This document shows positions 8,991-15,638 of a stretch of DNA of 64,000 nt, in pieces; position 1 is the first letter of the stretch; every line of letters starts with the position of its first letter. The notes below the pieces were generated by a model, which saw only the letters and a list, made by a program, of their open reading frames with translations, searched no databases and was not told the DNA's origin. This DNA comes from Rhizobium mongolense USDA 1844. Its GTDB lineage: Bacteria; Pseudomonadota; Alphaproteobacteria; Rhizobiales; Rhizobiaceae. Where the stretch lies: contig NZ_ATTQ01000017.1 in NCBI RefSeq assembly GCF_000419765.1, positions 82,268 to 146,267 on the forward strand. Direction: 5' to 3'. The position numbers were made by a program, and so were the translations under genes.

Positions 8991-9068
8991 AATAATCGGG
9001 TGACAAGTGGAAATTTGGGCGTTTCCATGGAAAAGAAAGATGGAAGGCCGACAGGAAGGGAAAAGGCG

Positions 9069-10415
9069 ATGACGACACTTCATGCGGCGACTGCGCTCCT
9101 GCCTAAGGGGTGGCAAAGCGACGTGCGTCTCACAATTGATGGCAGCCTTATCGCGAAGATTGAGGTCGGCGCGAAGGCCGAGGCGAGCGACGAGTGCCAC
9201 AACCTCCTTGTTCCTGCGATGCCCAACCTGCACAGCCATGCCTTCCAGCGCGCCATGGCCGGCCTTGCTGAAGTCCGTGGTCCTGCAAGCGACAGCTTCT
9301 GGAGTTGGCGGACGGTGATGTACAGGTTCGCGCATTCGATGACGCCGGAGCATGTCCAGGCCGTCGCCGCACAGCTTTACATGGAAATGCTTGAAGCCGG
9401 TTTCTCGCGTGTCGGCGAATTCCACTATCTGCATCATGACAAGGACGGCAGTCCTTATGCCAATATTGCGGAGTTGGCCGAACGCATCGGCGCGGCGAGC
9501 GAGACGGTCGGTATCGGCCTGACATTGCTGCCGGTCTTTTACGCGCATTCGAGCTTCGGTGGTGCTGCTCCCCTCGAAGGCCAGCGGCGCTTCATCAACT
9601 CGCTTGAGAGCTTCGGCAAACTGATGGAGCGGGCACACACGATCACCCGCAAGCTGGAAGGCGCAAAGATTGGGATTGCGCCACACAGCCTTCGCGCCGT
9701 CACGCCTGATGAGTTGGCAAAGCTTTTGCCGCTTGCAGAAGGCGGTCCGGTCCATATCCACGTCGCCGAACAGGTCAAGGAAGTGGACGATTGCATCGCC
9801 TGGTCAGGCGCAAGACCCATCGAGTGGCTCCTTGAGCATGCGCCCGTCGACCACCGCTGGTGCCTCATCCATGCTACCCACATGACCGAGGATGAAACGC
9901 GGCGTATGGCAAAAAGCGGATCGGTGGCCGGTCTCTGCCCCATCACTGAAGCCAATCTCGGCGACGGGGTTTTTCCAGCGCCGATCTTTCTCGAAGAGGG
10001 CGGGCGTTATGGCATTGGGTCGGACTCGAATGTGCAGATTACGCTTCCCGGGGAGCTTCGCCAGCTCGAATATTCCGAGCGCCTGGCGCTTAGGGCCCGC
10101 AACGTGATTGCAGAAACCCGCGGCTCGACGGGCCGCTCGCTGTTCGATCACGCGCTTTTAGGTGGTGGTACCGCGCTCGGTGCTGCTGCGGGCCTCGCCG
10201 AAGGCAATTATGCGGATATCGTCGCGCTTGACTGCAGCACGGTGCCTTATCTCGCCCATGATCAAATCCTCGACCACTGGATATTCGCCGGCAGCGTCGC
10301 TGTCGATTGCCTCTGGGCCCTTGGCCGCAAACAGGTCGAAGCCGGCCGTCATCGCCAGCGCGAGGCGATCAGTCGACGTTTCCTCGCTGCGATGGCCGAA
10401 ATGCTTGCCGCCTAA
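9069..10415 (+). CDS. hutF: Formimidoylglutamate deiminase HutF
   Basis: A 448-residue amidohydrolase-superfamily enzyme that deiminates N-formimino-L-glutamate to N-formyl-L-glutamate and ammonia, as in the five-step Hut pathway of pseudomonads and rhizobia. Metal-site motifs are visible: PNLHSHAFQRAMAG, FHYLHHDKDG, VHIHVAEQ and IGSDSN. The start at 9069 (MTTLHAATALLP) has AGGAAGGG about 10 bp upstream; an earlier ATG at 9027 is possible. It is transcribed divergently from hutI and followed by hutC. The hutG hydrolase needed for the last step is not in this window. Confidence 0.94.
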   Translation: MTTLHAATALLPKGWQSDVRLTIDGSLIAKIEVGAKAEASDECHNLLVPAMPNLHSHAFQRAMAGLAEVRGPASDSFWSWRTVMYRFAHSMTPEHVQAVAAQLYMEMLEAGFSRVGEFHYLHHDKDGSPYANIAELAERIGAASETVGIGLTLLPVFYAHSSFGGAAPLEGQRRFINSLESFGKLMERAHTITRKLEGAKIGIAPHSLRAVTPDELAKLLPLAEGGPVHIHVAEQVKEVDDCIAWSGARPIEWLLEHAPVDHRWCLIHATHMTEDETRRMAKSGSVAGLCPITEANLGDGVFPAPIFLEEGGRYGIGSDSNVQITLPGELRQLEYSERLALRARNVIAETRGSTGRSLFDHALLGGGTALGAAAGLAEGNYADIVALDCSTVPYLAHDQILDHWIFAGSVAVDCLWALGRKQVEAGRHRQREAISRRFLAAMAEMLAA

Positions 10416-10468
10416 GTCTTTCCTTGCTGCTGCATTCGCAATAGAGCAGATGGCGCGAAGCGGAGAGA

Positions 10469-11185
10469 ATGATGAACGACAACAAGGATGCGACCCTGCA
10501 TCAGCGCATCTTGAGCGAGATCGAAGGTCGCATCGTTTCGGGCGGGTGGCCGCCGGGTTATCGCATCCCCTTCGAGGTCGATCTCGCTGCGCAATACGAT
10601 TGCTCACGAATGACTGTCAACAAAGTGCTGACGCAGCTGGCCAAGGCCGGGTTGATCGAGCGCCGCAAGAAATCCGGCAGCTTCGTCACCCAGCCGCAGG
10701 CGCAGTCCGCTGTGCTGGAAATCCGCGACATCAAAGCAGAAGTTCAATCGCTGAATTTACCGTACGCCTATTCGGTCACAAAGAACGCGAGCCGCAAAAC
10801 AAAGGCGGATGACAAACTCGATCTTCCGGCCGGCGGTCTCGTTAAAGAGGTCGTTTGCGTCCATTTTGCGGGCACCCGGCCCTTCTGCCTGGAACAGCGT
10901 CTGATCAACCTTGGCACCGTTCCGGAAGCGGGTGATGCCAACTTCGGCGCAATCGCGCCTGGCCCCTGGCTTCTAAAGCAAGTACCGTGGAGCAAGGCGG
11001 AGCACAAGATTTACGCGTTTGCGGCTGGTGCTGAGGAAGCCGCAGCGCTTGACATCCCCCGTTCTGCGGCCTGCCTCGTTATCGAGCGCCGCACCTGGAG
11101 CAGTGCCGGGCCTGTGACGCATGTGCGCTTTACCTATCCCGGCGACCGCCATGCGCTCGTTGCCCGTTTCAGCCCGGCCTCCTGA
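10469..11185 (+). CDS. hutC: Histidine utilisation repressor HutC (GntR family)
   Basis: A 238-residue GntR/HutC-subfamily repressor. The N-terminal winged helix-turn-helix is seen in ILSEIEGRIVSGGWPPG and CSRMTVNKVLTQLAKAGLI (about residues 10-70). The C-terminal UTRA ligand domain holds the FCLEQRLINL and ACLVIERRTWSSAGPVTHV stretches. The known inducer of the family is urocanate. It lies 53 bp after hutF on the same strand and is probably cotranscribed. It is expected to act on the palindrome between hutI and hutF, which would also make it autoregulatory. Confidence 0.93.
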   Translation: MMNDNKDATLHQRILSEIEGRIVSGGWPPGYRIPFEVDLAAQYDCSRMTVNKVLTQLAKAGLIERRKKSGSFVTQPQAQSAVLEIRDIKAEVQSLNLPYAYSVTKNASRKTKADDKLDLPAGGLVKEVVCVHFAGTRPFCLEQRLINLGTVPEAGDANFGAIAPGPWLLKQVPWSKAEHKIYAFAAGAEEAAALDIPRSAACLVIERRTWSSAGPVTHVRFTYPGDRHALVARFSPAS

Positions 11186-11261
11186 GAAATCGCAGCAGGT
11201 CTATTGCGAATCAGCCCGCAAATAGCGGAAGTAAACATCAAGATGACTTCCGGCCGATAAG

Positions 11262-12380
11262 ATGCGCTACGAAATCGACAATACCCTGCTGAAGAGCCTG
11301 CTGCCCGCATTCGCGCTGGCGGAGGATATGCTGGCCAGGCTGGATGAGAGGGTGGCCCGTTCGCCGGTCGGCGCTGGTTTTGCCGAGCGCGGCCACTTTT
11401 TCGACGCTGCAAGCGCGCTCTGGGTTGCTGGAGAACTCGTGCATGTCGAAGACCTGGTGCTGCACGACGCGCATATGGACAGCCGGACACCGAGCCACGA
11501 GCTGACGATTGCCCATGCCGTGCTGCGCGCACGGCGTCGCATCTGGACGGCCGACCCCATCTGGGCGCTGAGTGGCGCCGGATTGAATGTACTTGCCGGC
11601 GCCGGTTTGGAGGATGCCGGGCGGGCACCCGAGGTAAGGAGCACGCTAGCGTCGCCTGACGAAGAAAAGGACGAAGGCGAAGCGCTGCTGTCGATGGAAC
11701 TTGCCGAGATCGACGCCGTACTGGCGCGCTCTCAGCGATTGCTCGACACTCATCTCGGCAGAGGTTCTAAGGTGGAAGAAAGGCCGAAGGAGACGCCTGC
11801 CGATCCGCTTGGCCTGTTCGGCGACGAGGAATGGGACGAGGCCCAGCGTCTATCCGATTGGCGTGCGGTTATTCCACTCGCCGAGGAGTTGCCTTCCGCC
11901 TTAGGCGCAGCCGTCCTTTTTGAGGCCTGGGAGAGAACCGAACCGCTTCGGCGGCAGCACTGGCTGGGCGGCCTTCTGGTTTCGAGCTATCTACGATCGC
12001 GTGGCAAGGTCGCCTCTCATCTCTTTTCATTCTATGCCGGATTGAAGGTAATCCGCCATGAGCGCCGCCGCTCGCGCGATCGGGCGACGCGGCTGCTCGC
12101 CTTCCTGGAGGCAATGCGTGAGAGTGCGGCGGCCGGCCTTAAGGATATGGATCGGTTATCCCTTGCCCGCACCCAGATGGAACTGCGGTTCAGGGATCGC
12201 CGCTCGAACAGCAGCCTGCCGCAGCTTGCGGAATTCGTCCTTTCGCGGCCCATGGTCTCCTCGACGATGGTTGCCCGTCAGTTGCGGGTGACGAGCCGGG
12301 GCGCACTCAATCTCCTCAACGAGATCGGCATCCGCGAAATCACCGGCCGCGGACGCTACCGCGCCTGGGGTATCATCTGA
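11262..12380 (+). CDS. DUF1612 / RHE_PE00001-type DNA-binding protein
   Basis: A 372-residue protein matching a family largely restricted to Rhizobiales. It has a long N-terminal region with LLKSLLPAFALAEDMLARLD and HELTIAHAVLRARRRIW, then a C-terminal helix-turn-helix-like end, SSTMVARQLRVTSRGALN. The fold and function are unknown. The end resembles HTH domains used for DNA recognition, so a regulatory or partition-related role is possible. It stands alone between hutC and a strong terminator. The family is often carried on plasmids, so a copy in this chromosome-like block is worth noting. Confidence 0.75.
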   Translation: MRYEIDNTLLKSLLPAFALAEDMLARLDERVARSPVGAGFAERGHFFDAASALWVAGELVHVEDLVLHDAHMDSRTPSHELTIAHAVLRARRRIWTADPIWALSGAGLNVLAGAGLEDAGRAPEVRSTLASPDEEKDEGEALLSMELAEIDAVLARSQRLLDTHLGRGSKVEERPKETPADPLGLFGDEEWDEAQRLSDWRAVIPLAEELPSALGAAVLFEAWERTEPLRRQHWLGGLLVSSYLRSRGKVASHLFSFYAGLKVIRHERRRSRDRATRLLAFLEAMRESAAAGLKDMDRLSLARTQMELRFRDRRSNSSLPQLAEFVLSRPMVSSTMVARQLRVTSRGALNLLNEIGIREITGRGRYRAWGII

Positions 12381-12390
12381 GACAAAAATG

Positions 12391-12425
12391 AAGACGGCCG
12401 AGCATGAGGCCCGGCCGTCTTTTTT
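12391..12425. terminator. Strong rho-independent terminator, probably bidirectional
   Basis: A 10-bp perfect stem (AAGACGGCCG at 12391-12400 with CGGCCGTCTT at 12412-12421) is followed by a T-run to 12425 on the + strand. On the - strand the stem is followed after a few bases by five Ts. It lies 10 bp after the DUF1612 gene and 83 bp beyond the end of the convergent Bax-inhibitor-like gene, so it can serve both. Confidence 0.85.
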
Positions 12426-12507
12426 CAGTGAACGCCCGGCCCGCCATCTTGTCACAGACTACGGACCGAGCGTTCTTGCGCTTCCATTGCCCCCAGAAGC
12501 GCAGTCT

Positions 12508-13224
12508 CTATTCCCGCTCGCCCGTGAAGTTGAGCAGGAGCTGGAAGATGTTCACGAAGTTCAGATAGAGTGAGAGCGCGCCGAAGACAGCAAGCTTCTG
12601 GTTCGATTCCTGATCGTGATTTTCCGAATACTGTTCCTTGATGTTCTGCGTGTCCCAGGCGGTCAGGCCGACGAAGACGACGATACCGATCACCGAAATG
12701 GCGAACTGCAGCGCGCTCGAACCCAGAAAGAGGTTGACGATGCTGGCGATGATGACGCCGATCAGGCCCATGACGAGAAACGAGCCGAAGCGGGAAAGAT
12801 CACGCTTTGTCGCGTAGCCATAGAGACTGGTCGCGCCGAACATCGTCGCGGCGATGAAGAAGGTGCGCGCAATGCTCGTGCCGGTAAAGACCAGGAACAC
12901 CGAGGCAAGCGACAGTCCCATGACCGCGCAGAACGCCCAGAAAGTCATCTGGGCAGCACTTGCCGACATCGTCTGGATGCGGAACGTGAAGAAGAAGACG
13001 AAGGCAAGCGGTGCGAGCATCACCACCCACTTCAAGGGTGACTGGAAGATCGGGACGTAAAGAGCCGGCGTGCTGCCGACGATGAAGGCGACGATCCCGG
13101 TGATGACCAGGCCGAGACCCATGTAGTTGTAGACGCGCAGCATATGCTGGCGGAGGCCCTCGTCGAAGATAGCCTGCGTGCCTGCGGCGGAGCCGTAGCC
13201 GTATCGCGGATTGTTCGGATTCAT
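12508..13224 (-). CDS. Bax inhibitor-1/YccA family integral membrane protein
   Basis: A 238-residue protein with about seven hydrophobic segments, including VYNYMGLGLVITGIVAFIVG near the start and LFLGSSALQFAISVIGIVVF later. The C-terminal ALSLYLNFVNIFQLLL with TAWDTQNIKEQY upstream matches the Bax-inhibitor-1/YbhL/YccA signature. These proteins sit in the cytoplasmic membrane; some members conduct Ca2+ or interact with the FtsH protease. The specific role here is unknown. The short N-terminus with NPRYGYG repeats is typical of rhizobial copies. It is 21 bp downstream of the anti-sigma gene. Confidence 0.9.
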   Translation of the reverse strand: MNPNNPRYGYGSAAGTQAIFDEGLRQHMLRVYNYMGLGLVITGIVAFIVGSTPALYVPIFQSPLKWVVMLAPLAFVFFFTFRIQTMSASAAQMTFWAFCAVMGLSLASVFLVFTGTSIARTFFIAATMFGATSLYGYATKRDLSRFGSFLVMGLIGVIIASIVNLFLGSSALQFAISVIGIVVFVGLTAWDTQNIKEQYSENHDQESNQKLAVFGALSLYLNFVNIFQLLLNFTGERE

Positions 13225-13245
13225 GTTGATCTCCTCGGGTTGACA

Positions 13246-14013
13246 CTAGTAGAGCGAACGGGCAAGCCCTTCGGCAGCCCGGTCGAGTTCAAGATCCTTG
13301 TCGCTGGCAATCAGCGCATAGGCGACCTCGCCGATCTGCCAGTAAGCAGCCTCGGCATTGTCGAGCGCCAGATGGCTGACCGGCTGAACAGCAAACGCGC
13401 CGGGCCGCACGGCAAAAAGCGAAAGCCGCTTTCCGTCCGGTTCCCGGATTGCCATTTCGACACTGGGGCCGAACTCAGACGGAAAGATCTGGACATCGGA
13501 AACCTTCCAGTCTTTCGGGAGCTCTGGCATCGCGATTGCGGTCGCCGCACGAATGTCGTCGGCATTATAGTGCGCCGCCGGCTGCGAGGGCATCGTTTCG
13601 CGAAGCTTGGCCGTCTGGTAGGCGCGCACCGCATCCTCGACGTAGGGCGGGGCCGGAACGGATGCAGCCACCTCCGTCGCCGTAAAGGCACCAAAGGATG
13701 TATGCGCCACCCAGCCTGCCATCACAAGCACGCCGACGGCGGCAATCCGCTGAACCGAATGCAGGATACGGCCGTAAGAAAGTCCCCGCTCTAGCCGCCG
13801 TGCGGCATCGCGGGTTTCGATCCGGCCAAAGGCGTTCTCTCCGGCAAGCGCCAGACGCAGCTCTCCCTTGATGCTGAGATCTGCCATGACCTTTGCTGCA
13901 ATCGCCGGATTCTCAGAGAGATAAGACTCCACCTGGATGCGGCGCGCCACGTCCAGTTCGCCATCCACATAGGCGTCGAGATCGGCATCGATGATCGGAT
14001 CAACTGCTTTCAT
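13246..14013 (-). CDS. Transmembrane anti-sigma factor
   Basis: A 255-residue protein. The N-terminal acidic helical region DADLDAYVDGELDVARRIQV resembles anti-sigma domains. One hydrophobic segment follows at about residues 90-115 (AAVGVLVMAGWVAHTSFGAF), and the rest should be periplasmic. The HxxxCxxC zinc motif of ZAS anti-sigma factors is absent; that position reads VESYLSENPAIAAK. The start at 14013 lies 14 bp inside the sigma gene, so the two are translationally coupled. It is likely to hold the sigma factor at the membrane. The signal it senses is unknown. Confidence 0.85.
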   Translation of the reverse strand: MKAVDPIIDADLDAYVDGELDVARRIQVESYLSENPAIAAKVMADLSIKGELRLALAGENAFGRIETRDAARRLERGLSYGRILHSVQRIAAVGVLVMAGWVAHTSFGAFTATEVAASVPAPPYVEDAVRAYQTAKLRETMPSQPAAHYNADDIRAATAIAMPELPKDWKVSDVQIFPSEFGPSVEMAIREPDGKRLSLFAVRPGAFAVQPVSHLALDNAEAAYWQIGEVAYALIASDKDLELDRAAEGLARSLY

Positions 14014-14539
14014 TGCCGTTCCTTCCGATTAACCTCAGGTGCGAGGCACGCGGCGTCGCTGCCTCGAATTCGCGAAGCTGGGCCCGGGCGCGCGAGATCC
14101 GCGACATCAGCGTTCCGACCGGGATGCCGAGCGAGGCTGCAGCTTCTTGGTAGGAAAGATCCTCGATCGCAACGAGATGCAGTGCTTCGCGCTGTTCTTC
14201 CGGTAGGTCGAAGAAAGCATCGCGAACCTGCTGAAGACGCACAGCGTGTTCCTGTCCCGCCGGCAGCGACTGGTCTGCCTCGATGGCTGCCTTATCGTGC
14301 CGGCGCGTTATGGACCGGTTCTGACGAACCCGGTCGATATGGGCATTGTGGAGAATGGAAAGCAGCCAGGTCCTGAGGTTGCCGCCGCGCCTAAAGCTCT
14401 GCCGCTTCTCGAAGGCACGCACAAGCGCATCATGGACAAGATCTTCGGCGTCATCCGAATTGCGCACCAACGCACGCGCATAGCGCCTCAGCGCTGCGAG
14501 CTGCCCGATGACGTCGAATGGCCGTTCTTTCCGTTCCAT
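14000..14539 (-). CDS. ECF-type RNA polymerase sigma factor
   Basis: A 179-residue sigma-70 family member with only regions 2 and 4. Region 2 is seen in SDDAEDLVHDALVRAFEKR and NLRTWLLSILHNAHIDRVR. Region 4 is seen in FFDLPEEQREALHLVAIEDL and LGIPVGTLMSRISRARAQL. I chose the ATG at 14539 (MERKERPFD): the frame stays open to 14629 but that part has no sigma homology. An ECF-like promoter lies 7 bp upstream of this ATG. The downstream overlapping gene is its anti-sigma factor. Target genes are unknown apart from probable autoregulation. Confidence 0.9.
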   Translation of the reverse strand: MERKERPFDVIGQLAALRRYARALVRNSDDAEDLVHDALVRAFEKRQSFRRGGNLRTWLLSILHNAHIDRVRQNRSITRRHDKAAIEADQSLPAGQEHAVRLQQVRDAFFDLPEEQREALHLVAIEDLSYQEAAASLGIPVGTLMSRISRARAQLREFEAATPRASHLRLIGRNGNESS

Positions 14540-14546
14540 GACTGAG

Positions 14547-14574
14547 TATACGACTGTCCGTGAGGTTTTATTCC
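14547..14574 (-). promoter_or_regulatory. Candidate ECF promoter for the sigma gene
   Basis: On the - strand GGAATA (14574-14569) is followed by 16 bp and CGTATA (14552-14547). This fits the GGAAnn-N16-CGTnnn layout of ECF-sigma promoters. The -10-like element ends only 7 bp before the ATG at 14539, so transcription could begin at or next to the start codon. It overlaps the front of the decayed vapB region on the other strand. Confidence 0.45.
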
Positions 14575-14598
14575 AGTTCTTCGGAAGTTTTTTAACGG

Positions 14599-14835
14599 AT
14601 GGTCCCAATATACGAAGCGAAATTGTCAATCAGCTGGCTGAAGAGTTGGCTGCCAAGAAGCGTATCAGTAAGACCGAGGCCGTGCGGCTTGCAGTTGAAA
14701 ACGAGCTTCGCCGCACAGATGAAAAGCTCTCTCCGTGAGCGTTCAAGGCCACTGCAGGAAAGATCGCGTCCTATCGGGATAGCGCCGTCGGCCCCCGATA
14801 AGACGTTCTTCGACGATCTCACCGGCGAATACTGA
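14599..14835 (+). pseudogene. vapB: Frameshifted vapB-type antitoxin
   Basis: Two frames together spell a typical VapB (Rv0623-like) antitoxin. The first part is NIRSEIVNQLAEELAAKK then RISKTEAVRLAVENELRR, in the frame that covers about 14608-14725. The C-terminal part, SLRERSRPLQE and APDKTFFDDLTGEY, is in the next frame and ends at the TGA at 14833-14835. The only nearby ATG (14599) is in the second frame, so at least two shifts are needed. The TGATG junction with vapC at 14833-14837 preserves the classic operon overlap. A functional antitoxin is not expected. Confidence 0.75.
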
Positions 14836-15234
14836 TGTTCGTCGATGCACGCTCATCATTGCGCTATCTTGCAAGGACAGAAATGGGGTCGTTTGGCGAG
14901 AGCCCTCGATGAGGTTTTCGCGCGGCACGCTCGTCACTTCCGTCATTGCTGTGTGGGAGGCGTCGGCCGTCATCCATCGCAAGAAACAGATTCCGATGGC
15001 CGAAGCCGAGGCGCTTAGATCCAGGAATTTCTGCGGCTTGCAGAGATCGCAGTCGTATCGATAACGCTTACCGAAATACCATTGCCCTCAGCGCCTTTGA
15101 AAAATATGGACACCATCGCTATCCGGATGCTAACCGCAACAGTGCTCGATCTGGCAGATTGTTTTCATTATCCTGACGAAGGATGCCGGTTTCGCGCGCT
15201 GACCGATCTCGAGACAATTGGTCCTGATTTCTAG
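14835..15234 (+). pseudogene. vapC: Decayed vapC-type PIN-domain toxin
   Basis: VapC fragments occur in order but in different frames: MFVDA at 14835, ILQGQKWGRLARALDE, RGTLVTSVIAVWEASAVIHR, IQEFLRLAEIAVVSITLTE, then ALSAFEKYGHHRYPDA, and finally VLDLADCFHYPDEG with LTDLETIGPDF before the TAG at 15232-15234. PIN-domain acidic residues (FVDA, the E of WEAS, DxADC) are recognisable. The segment after CFHY is shortened, so there is also an internal deletion. Several frameshifts make this clearly non-functional. It abuts the end of cueR on the opposite strand. Confidence 0.75.
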
Positions 15235-15626
15235 ACCGTTTTTCCATCCGACAACTCCTCCAGAATTGGACAATCCGGCCGGCCGTTGCCGTGGCATGCA
15301 TGCACCAGATGCTCCAGCGTCCGGCGCAGTTCCATCAACTCGCGGATCTTGCGATCAATCTCATTGAGCTTGCCTTGGGCGATCTCCTTCACATCGGCGC
15401 TTGCCCGGCTTTTGTCCTCGTAGAGCGCCAAAAGCTGGCGGCATTCCTCGACGGAGAAACCCAAGCCACGCGAGCGCTGGAGGAAGCGCAGCTTATGGAC
15501 ATCGGCTGCGGCATAGTCGCGGTAGCCGTTTCCGCCCCTGTCGGGGCGGATCAGGCCGATATCCTCGTAGTAGCGGATGGTCTTCGATGGCAGACCGGAC
15601 CGGTCCGATGCTTCGCCGATGTTCAT
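15231..15626 (-). CDS. cueR: Copper-responsive MerR-type regulator CueR/HmrR
   Basis: A 131-residue MerR-family activator. The N-terminal winged helix reads MNIGEASDRSGLPSKTIRYY. A dimerisation helix follows (about residues 75-108). The C-terminal metal loop CHGNGRPDCPI places Cys111 and Cys119 exactly as in Cu(I)-sensing CueR. It should activate the copper ATPase promoter when Cu(I), Ag(I) or Au(I) binds. It starts 12 bp after the ATPase stop on the same strand, so regulator and pump form one operon, with the regulator distal. The stop overlaps the end of the vapC remnant. Confidence 0.93.
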   Translation of the reverse strand: MNIGEASDRSGLPSKTIRYYEDIGLIRPDRGGNGYRDYAAADVHKLRFLQRSRGLGFSVEECRQLLALYEDKSRASADVKEIAQGKLNEIDRKIRELMELRRTLEHLVHACHGNGRPDCPILEELSDGKTV

Positions 15627-15638
15627 CCTCTTGTCCTT

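Noticed and set aside
12388..12573. Short + strand frame after the DUF1612 gene
   Set aside because: It begins inside the terminator stem and runs antisense into the Bax-inhibitor-like gene.
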